Assembly (NCBI GenBank): GCA_947478535.1
Contig: CANJXD010000130.1
Coordinates: forward strand, 1-11,943
DNA length: 11,943 bases
DNA from: Acetobacteraceae bacterium
Lineage (GTDB): Bacteria; Pseudomonadota; Alphaproteobacteria; Acetobacterales; Acetobacteraceae
Direction: 5' to 3'
Each line of letters begins with the position of its first letter. Within the stretch, counting starts at the first letter, position 1. Below are positions 8,201 to 11,943 of the stretch, in pieces. Below the pieces are notes generated by a model that ran no database searches, was not told the origin of the DNA, and worked only from the letters and a program-made list of their open reading frames with translations. The position numbers were made by a program, and so were the translations under genes.

Positions 8201-8441
8201 CACCACCGCCGCCAGCGGCAGGTGCCGCCGCGGCTGGCGGGGGCGTGCCCGGCTTTGCCGGCGCCGCCGTGGGGGTGGGGGCGCGCTTCTTCAGCACCTC
8301 CACCTGCACGACCTTGCTGCGGCCATGGCTAAAGGATTGGCGAACGCTGCCCGCGTCCACCGTCTTGCCCAGCTCCAGGCGGCCACTCGGCCGAAGGGAA
8401 AGCCGGCCCTTGCCTGCATCCTGGTCGTTCTGGTCGCTCAT
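5238..8441 (-). CDS. infB: Translation initiation factor IF-2
   Basis: A 1067-residue GTPase that places initiator fMet-tRNA on the 30S subunit and promotes 50S joining. The N-terminal half is extended and low-complexity. It has a short conserved lead ([15 protein letters not shown] near residues 13-27), a glycine-rich stretch, a charged coiled coil (about 120-195), a five-residue ERPPV-type repeat, and Pro/Gly/Arg-rich spacers. The GTPase domain has G1 GHVDHGKT at 573-580, then [20 protein letters not shown] and SATQ. The EF-Tu-like domain 2, IF2 domain 3 and tRNA-binding domain 4 follow to a normal end. Start choice is uncertain: ATG at 8441 matches the family start MSDQNDQ; an in-frame ATG at 8474 would add 11 residues, and neither has a strong ribosome binding site. 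The frame stays open still further upstream, but without family-like sequence. Confidence 0.96.
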   Translation of the reverse strand: MSDQNDQDAGKGRLSLRPSGRLELGKTVDAGSVRQSFSHGRSKVVQVEVLKKRAPTPTAAPAKPGTPPPAAAAPAAGGGGGSGGGGGGGHSGPRPAVAGPPRSGNAAPAGKPPAAAGRPLTQSELATRQRVLEEQRRVEAQRQRDERERQALQLRSAAEESARRAEEDRRRADDEERLAAEEARRAAEEARRAAVAPPQPSRTEAAESQAADPADRATVERPPVERPPVERPPVERPSGERPSAARPSGERPSGERPAMERAPMTAAATQAAPQAPRRPDHGAPSGAPPRRDGPPPRQGDGPPPRQGDGPARPGYAARPGYSNDRPGYAGDRNGPARPMAPPLRSGRPGPVPTGLGQRRPAGPPGVPPGIVPGVVPTADVPPAAKLTLKARAPREEDEDAPRGPVRRPGMVGPPGAKKPVAPPPKKTLTPNDRRRDTRIDVNAAIEGEDERTRSIASVRRARERERRQQELARLRSGAERVVRDVVVPETITVQELANRMAARGGEVVKSLFRMGVMATLTQSIDADTAELVVQEFGHRVKRVAEGDVEIGIEGDEDTDVDLTPRPPVVTIMGHVDHGKTSLLDALRKADVAGHEAGGITQHIGAYQVTVPSGQKVTFIDTPGHAAFTAMRARGASVTDMVVLVVAADDGVMPQTIEAIHHAKAANVPLIVAINKIDKAGVRPERVKQELLQHEIVVESLGGETQEIEVSATQKLNLDKLLEAISLQAEILDLRANADRAAEGTVIESRLDRGRGPVATVLVQKGTLKQGDIVVAGAEWGRVRAMLDDKGRQLKEALPSLPVEILGLSGVPTAGENFIAVKDETQAREISEFRTRKIREKQVAAISAGRGSLADMLARIQAGEQKEVAVVCKADVQGSAEAIGVTLGKLGNDEVRVRVLHSAVGQITESDIQLAKASNAVIVAFNVRATTQARELATRDGVEIRYYSIIYEVADDIEELVRGKLAPVQREKFLGYAQILQVFEVKRIGNVAGCRITEGVVKRGCGVRLLRDGTVIHQGDLSTLRRFKDDVKEVANGYECGMSFSNYNDIRVGDQIECYETETVAGTL
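7661..7795 (-). repeat. 15-bp tandem repeat array inside infB
   Basis: Nine consecutive 15-bp units run from 7661 to 7795. Three are identical (7736-7750, 7751-7765 and 7766-7780; plus-strand unit GTTCCACTGGCGGAC) and the rest are diverged copies. Each unit encodes a five-residue motif of the [10 protein letters not shown] type in the disordered N-terminal part of IF-2. The 15-bp period keeps the frame whatever the copy number, so strains could differ in length here without losing function. Confidence 0.9.
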
Positions 8442-8595
8442 CCGCCGATCCGAACCCGATCTCTCGTCCGTCATGTCCCGCCGCGTGTTGAACGCGGCAC
8501 CCTGTGCAGTCCGCGCAAGCGCGGGTGAAGTCGGTCCACGCCACCGGAAAACGCCGGGGCGCGGCAGTGAAAGCAACCGGCATCCGCCGGCATCC
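8442..8595 (-). promoter_or_regulatory. ylxR-infB intergenic leader with two hairpins
   Basis: The gap before infB is the longest between operon genes. It holds a 5-bp CCGCG/CGCGG stem (8511-8524) and a 7-bp GCCGCGT/ACGCGGC stem (8480-8498, 5-nt loop). The second stem ends 5 nt before the alternative ATG at 8474 and covers part of the G-rich stretch that could act as its ribosome binding site, so it may tune infB translation. Neither has a T-run, so termination is unlikely. No promoter was recognised. Confidence 0.35.
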
Positions 8596-9375
8596 TCATC
8601 CCGCCGGTCTGTCCGGCGGCTCCAGATTTCCGGGCGGCGCCTTCGGCGCCCGCCCCTCCACCGGCGCCGCAACCGCGACACCCGATAACCTCGCGGCTTC
8701 CGCCACAATCCGCTCCGCCAACCGGCCCGGAGCGACGGCAACATGCACCGCCCGCTCGCGCCCGAAAAGCGCCCCAAGTTCCGCCGCATCCAGCGGCGTC
8801 ACCACCGGCACCCGCCGCAACCCGACGAGGCGTTCCCGCTCCGCCAGGCTGCCATCGGCCGCCTGCACCACCAGGCCGGCATTGCCGGCCTGCAACCATT
8901 CCCGCGCCGCCTGCCAACCGCTCACCGCCTGCCCGGCACGCCGGGCGAAACCGATGAGATCGCGGACGCGACCCCGAAGGCCGTCCTCAATCCGCGCGCG
9001 AAGGTCGGGGGGAACCTGCACCGAACCACGCGATGCCTTTGCAAAGGCTCCACGGGTCGCGGCACGTTCTATCACATCGGCCTTCGCGCTCAACCACATT
9101 CCCCGCCCCGGCAGCCGTTCCGACAGATCAGGCACCACCTGACGGTCGGGAGAGAGCACGAAACGGAGCATTTCTTCCTTCGGAAGCCGCTCCCGCGTCA
9201 CCATACAGCGACGCAGCGGGCCGCTTTCCGGCTCCTCCGCCCCATCTTCGGGCGCCAATTCCTCGGATACCACATCGGCTCCCGGGGTTTCTGGTCCCTC
9301 ACCTGCATCGGGCACGAGGCCCATGGCAGGTTCTGGTGCGATATCCGCCGAAACGTCCGTCTTACTTCTCCCCAT
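8596..9375 (-). CDS. YlxR-like (DUF448) and L7Ae-type two-domain RNA-binding protein
   Basis: A 259-residue protein between nusA and infB. Residues about 54-105 match the YlxR/DUF448 domain: [19 protein letters not shown], then LPGRGMWLS with the conserved GRG. Residues about 138-230 resemble an L7Ae/L30e-type RNA-binding domain ([15 protein letters not shown] and the [16 protein letters not shown] segment). In Firmicutes the two domains are separate neighbouring proteins (YlxR, YlxQ); a fused form is common in alphaproteobacteria. An acidic linker of about 50 residues leads the protein. The ATG at 9375 was chosen because GAGGAAG lies 7 nt before it. It overlaps the end of nusA by 14 nt, so the two are probably coupled. 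The cellular role is poorly defined; RNA binding linked to transcription or ribosome work is the usual view. Confidence 0.88.
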   Translation of the reverse strand: MGRSKTDVSADIAPEPAMGLVPDAGEGPETPGADVVSEELAPEDGAEEPESGPLRRCMVTRERLPKEEMLRFVLSPDRQVVPDLSERLPGRGMWLSAKADVIERAATRGAFAKASRGSVQVPPDLRARIEDGLRGRVRDLIGFARRAGQAVSGWQAAREWLQAGNAGLVVQAADGSLAERERLVGLRRVPVVTPLDAAELGALFGRERAVHVAVAPGRLAERIVAEAARLSGVAVAAPVEGRAPKAPPGNLEPPDRPAG

Positions 9376-10999
9376 CCGCGGCTTCCTCGCCGCCCTCGCC
9401 TTCAATGTCGGCATCCGCTTCGGTGTCGCCTTCGGCATCGCCTTCGCCTTCCGCCTGCGCGGCCATGGCGCCGACCACATCCTCGTCCCCGAACCAGCCG
9501 GCGGATTGGCGCGCGGCCATGATGACGGCGTTCGCCGTCTCCTCATCCACCGCGTCGGCGCCCAGGATCTCGATCAGCTCGTCGCCGGCGAGGTCGGCCA
9601 GGTCTTCGAGGGCCTTGACCCCCTTCTCGCCCAGCGCAACCAGCATGGCGGGCGAGAAACCGCCCACCTCGGCCACCGCGTCCTCGACCCCCATCTCGCG
9701 ACGCTTCTCGTCGAGTTCAAGGTCGCGCTTGTCGAGGAAGGCCTGCGCGCGACGCTTGAGCTCGGCGGAGACGTTCTCGTCAAAGCCTTCGATGCCCGCA
9801 AGTTCCTCATCATCGACATTGATGATGTCCTCGATGGAACCGAAGCCCTCGGTCACCAGCAGACCGGCGATGACATCGTCGACGTCGAGGCCTTCAACAA
9901 AAAGACCGCTGCGCTTGCGAAAATCTTCCTGGCGGCGCTCGGATTCCTCCGCCTCCGTCAGGATATCCACATCATAGCGCGTCAGCTGCGAGGCGAGGCG
10001 CACATTCTGGCCGCGGCGGCCGATGGCCAGCGAAAGCTGGTCATCCGGCACCACCACCTCGACGCGTCGCGCATCGTCGTCCAGCACCACCTTGGTCACT
10101 TCGGCCGGGGCAAGCGCATTGACGATGAAGGTCGCCTGGTCCTGTGACCAGGGAATGATGTCGATCTTCTCGCCCTGCAGTTCCTGCACCACGGCCTGGA
10201 CGCGGGAGCCGCGCATGCCGACGCAGGCGCCGACCGGGTCGATCGAGCTGTCGCGGCTGATCACTGCCATCTTGGCGCGAGAGCCGGGGTCCCGGGCCAC
10301 CGCCTTGATCTCGATGATGCCGTCATAGATTTCCGGCACTTCCTGCGCGAACAGCTTTGCCAAAAAGCCAGGATGAGTGCGGGACAGGAAGATCTGGGGC
10401 CCGCGCGGTTCCTCGCGCACGTCGTAGATATACGCCCGCACCCGGTCTCCGTTCCGGAAGGCCTCGCGCGGGATCGTCTCGTCGCGCCGCAGCAGGGCTT
10501 CCGCGCGGCCGAGATCGACCATCAGGTTCCCATACTCGGTCCGCTTGACGACGCCGTTGATGATCTCGCCGACGCGGTCCTTATACTCATGAAACTGCTT
10601 GGAACGCTCGACCTCGCGCACCCGCTGCACGATCACCTGCTTGGCGGTCTGCGCGGGGATGCGGCCGAAATCGATCGGCGGCAGCGGGTCGATGATGAAT
10701 TCGCCGGCCTGGATGCCGGGCTTGATCTTGGCGGCGATGCGCAGGCTGATCTGCGTCGCCTCGTTCTCCACCGGCTCGGCATCCACCACCTCGGTCCAGC
10801 GAGACAGCTTCACTTCGCCGGTCTTGCGGTCGATGGTGGCGCGGATGTCCTTCTCGTGCCCGTACTTGGCGCGGCCGGCCTTCTGGATGGCCTGCTCCAT
10901 CGCCTCGAGCACCTCGTCACGCTCGATCATCTTCTCCCGCGCGACGGAATCCGCCACCTGCAGGAGTTCCGGGCGCGCAATCGCGACATCCATCGCCAT
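9362..10999 (-). CDS. nusA: Transcription termination/antitermination factor NusA
   Basis: A 545-residue RNA polymerase-binding factor that promotes pausing and intrinsic termination, and takes part in rRNA antitermination complexes. Domains in order: the N-terminal polymerase-binding domain (about 1-130), S1 (about 138-205, [25 protein letters not shown]), KH1 with GMRG at 261-264, and KH2 with GRRG at 327-330. Two C-terminal helical repeats follow (about 365-510). The last 30 residues are a very acidic Glu/Gly/Ala/Asp tail. The start at 10999 (MAMDVA) was chosen because AGAGGA lies about 9 nt before it; an ATG two codons later is possible. It begins 4 nt after the rimP stop. NusA commonly represses its own operon, which fits the terminator in the rimP leader (inference). 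Confidence 0.97.
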   Translation of the reverse strand: MAMDVAIARPELLQVADSVAREKMIERDEVLEAMEQAIQKAGRAKYGHEKDIRATIDRKTGEVKLSRWTEVVDAEPVENEATQISLRIAAKIKPGIQAGEFIIDPLPPIDFGRIPAQTAKQVIVQRVREVERSKQFHEYKDRVGEIINGVVKRTEYGNLMVDLGRAEALLRRDETIPREAFRNGDRVRAYIYDVREEPRGPQIFLSRTHPGFLAKLFAQEVPEIYDGIIEIKAVARDPGSRAKMAVISRDSSIDPVGACVGMRGSRVQAVVQELQGEKIDIIPWSQDQATFIVNALAPAEVTKVVLDDDARRVEVVVPDDQLSLAIGRRGQNVRLASQLTRYDVDILTEAEESERRQEDFRKRSGLFVEGLDVDDVIAGLLVTEGFGSIEDIINVDDEELAGIEGFDENVSAELKRRAQAFLDKRDLELDEKRREMGVEDAVAEVGGFSPAMLVALGEKGVKALEDLADLAGDELIEILGADAVDEETANAVIMAARQSAGWFGDEDVVGAMAAQAEGEGDAEGDTEADADIEGEGGEEAADGEK

Positions 11000-11003
11000 G
11001 GCG

Positions 11004-11594
11004 TCAGTTCCTCTTGGGTTTGCGACCGCGGGGGGGCGCCCCGGCGGCCTCGTCCTTGGGCTCATCCTCGGCCTCATCCGCCTCGGTCGAGACGGTGGTG
11101 GCCGCAATCAACTCATCGGTCAGCACGAGCTTCGCGCGGCGGATGTTGCCGCGAGGCAGTTCGAGATCCGTCCCATCTTCCGCCCGCAGCCGCGCCGTGG
11201 TGGCATCCGCCCCCAGCGCGATGCCACGCAGGCGCTTGCGGCCATCCATCGGGACCATCAACTCGACCTGCGCGAGGTGGCCGGCGAAGCGGTTCCAATC
11301 CTTCGCCCGGGTCAGCGGGCGGTCGATGCCGGGGGAGGACACTTCCAGCACCCAATCACCCCGGATCGGGTCTTCCACATCCAGCACCGCACCGGCGGAA
11401 TGGCTGATCGCCTCGCAATCCACCACCGTGAAGGGGGCCTGGTCGGCACGATCGGCCATGATCTGCACCACCGGCCGCTCCTTGCCGCTGACCTGGACTC
11501 GCACAAGCTCGTAGCCGAGCTGCGTCAGGCTGGGCAGGATCGAGTTGGCGATCCGGGCCTCGAGGCCCTCATGATGCGGCAGGTCTTCGTCCAT
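11004..11594 (-). CDS. rimP: Ribosome maturation factor RimP
   Basis: A 196-residue factor needed for maturation of the 30S subunit. The family pattern is clear: [24 protein letters not shown] near the N terminus, [19 protein letters not shown], then [12 protein letters not shown] with the hallmark SSPGIDRPL, and a C-terminal SH3-like domain with the [12 protein letters not shown] segment. A charged tail of about 35 residues (acidic, then Arg/Lys-rich) follows, making it longer than the E. coli protein (about 150). ATG at 11594 (MDEDL) has a GGA six nt before it; ATG at 11600 (MPMDED) is equally in frame but has no spaced site. It is the first gene of the nusA operon. Confidence 0.95.
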   Translation of the reverse strand: MDEDLPHHEGLEARIANSILPSLTQLGYELVRVQVSGKERPVVQIMADRADQAPFTVVDCEAISHSAGAVLDVEDPIRGDWVLEVSSPGIDRPLTRAKDWNRFAGHLAQVELMVPMDGRKRLRGIALGADATTARLRAEDGTDLELPRGNIRRAKLVLTDELIAATTVSTEADEAEDEPKDEAAGAPPRGRKPKRN

Positions 11595-11643
11595 CGGCAT
11601 TCCAGGCCGGCGCCACGGGGAAAGCCGCCAGGGGGCGGCCAAC

Positions 11644-11670
11644 AAAAAAGGTGGCCCTTTTGGGGCCACC
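11644..11670 (-). terminator. Intrinsic terminator in the rimP leader (attenuator or end of upstream unit)
   Basis: Reading the minus strand, an 8-bp stem GGTGGCCC/GGGCCACC (11663-11670 with 11650-11657) has a 5-nt loop and is followed by six T residues (A run 11644-11649). It lies about 45-75 nt upstream of the rimP start, in the direction of the operon. It either ended a gene that once stood upstream, or acts as a premature terminator in the rimP-nusA leader, where NusA could regulate its own synthesis. The structure is seen; the role is inferred. Confidence 0.8.
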
Positions 11671-11702
11671 TCCCGTCAACGTCGGAAAGCGATCTGACTT
11701 TC

Positions 11703-11731
11703 TCTATAGCGCTGGTACACCTCGCCCGCAA
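11703..11731 (-). promoter_or_regulatory. Candidate sigma-70 type promoter for the rimP-nusA operon
   Basis: On the minus strand a TTGCGG (11726-11731) and a TATAGA (11703-11708) are separated by exactly 17 nt. Each matches four of six consensus bases. A start near 11696 would give a leader of about 100 nt that contains the terminator at 11644-11670. This is a motif match only, and the pair overlaps a short open frame. Confidence 0.35.
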
Positions 11732-11803
11732 GCGCCGGATGGGGTCTCGCAGATGGCGGCTTGCTTCGCGCCCGGCTTGCCGCGCAAACTATAGTCGGTG
11801 GAT

Positions 11804-11943
11804 TCAACATCCGTAGCGAACACCACCGCGGCTCTGTGTTTCGCCCCGGCTGGCCAGCTTTGCAAGTAGGCTGTTGAAGGCCTCGTTTGGGGTGGCGTAG
11901 TCGAGCGTCTTCCTGGGCCGGTCGTTGAGGCTTGCGGCGATAA
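11804..11943 (-). CDS. IS30-family transposase, C-terminal part (runs off the window)
   Basis: The last 45 codons and stop of a minus-strand gene that enters from beyond the right edge. The segment LNDRPRKTLDYATPNEAF is the typical ending of IS30-family transposases, which are DDE enzymes; the catalytic residues lie outside the window. The stop is the TGA at 11804-11806. The insertion sequence should end within a few tens of bases past it, probably around 11785-11805, but the terminal inverted repeat cannot be set without the other end. The gene points towards the rimP operon, so read-through from the element could enter it. No frameshift is seen in the visible part. Confidence 0.85.
   Translation of the reverse strand, partial: IAASLNDRPRKTLDYATPNEAFNSLLAKLASRGETQSRGGVRYGC

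Noticed and set aside
8475..8789. Upstream extension of infB to 8789
   Set aside because: It overlaps the end of the ylxR-like gene and has no IF-2-like sequence; family similarity begins near 8441.
9376..9546. Upstream extension of the ylxR-like frame to 9546
   Set aside because: The extra part lies inside nusA and is Arg/Ala/Lys-rich with no domain, while the ATG at 9375 has a well-placed GAGGAAG.
11671..11803. Possible tRNA gene ahead of rimP, as metY in E. coli
   Set aside because: No cloverleaf, T-loop GTTCRA-type motif or CCA end could be found on either strand.
10373..11816. Two long plus-strand frames (10373-11407 and 10599-11816) opposite nusA and rimP
   Set aside because: Antisense to conserved genes, Arg/Ser/Ala-rich, no ribosome binding site or domain; typical of high-GC DNA.

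Overview
The window is chromosomal DNA from a high-GC proteobacterium. The gene order rimP-nusA-ylxR-infB-rbfA-truB-rpsO, the L7Ae-type domain fused behind the YlxR domain, and the N-terminal sequence of IF-2 all point to an alphaproteobacterium. Acetobacteraceae (Roseomonas-like) is my best guess, by pattern recognition only; no search was run.

Left part (about 1-3002, plus strand): three tightly overlapping genes form one transcription unit. They encode a concentrative nucleoside transporter (CNT/NupC type), a small RidA-family imine deaminase, and a class III PLP aminotransferase. The overlaps are ATGA and TGATG, so translation is probably coupled. Uptake of a nucleoside-like compound followed by transamination and imine clean-up is a reasonable joint reading, but the substrate cannot be read from the sequence. 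A small CsbD-family stress protein gene (3072-3266) follows on the same strand, with its own ribosome binding site.

Middle and right part (3288-11600, minus strand): the conserved transcription/translation operon is transcribed right to left. rimP (ribosome maturation) comes first, then nusA (elongation, termination and antitermination), the ylxR-like RNA-binding gene, infB (initiation factor 2), rbfA (30S maturation), truB (tRNA psi55) and rpsO (S15). Most junctions overlap or lie within a few bases. Longer gaps occur before infB (about 154 nt, with hairpins) and before rbfA (73 nt, with an 11-bp hairpin). The operon ends after rpsO at a strong intrinsic terminator facing csbD. pnp, the usual gene after rpsO, is not there.

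Right edge (11604-11943): the rimP leader holds a second clear intrinsic terminator and a candidate promoter. About 200 nt upstream of rimP lies the 3' end of an IS30-family transposase gene on the same strand, running off the window. The insertion has replaced or separated whatever originally stood upstream of rimP.

I see no CRISPR array, tRNA or rRNA gene, phage gene or defence system. Most of the window is ordinary core genome. The points worth a second look are the catabolic trio, the IS30 insertion and terminator ahead of the nusA operon, the 15-bp repeat array inside infB, and the hairpins between operon genes.
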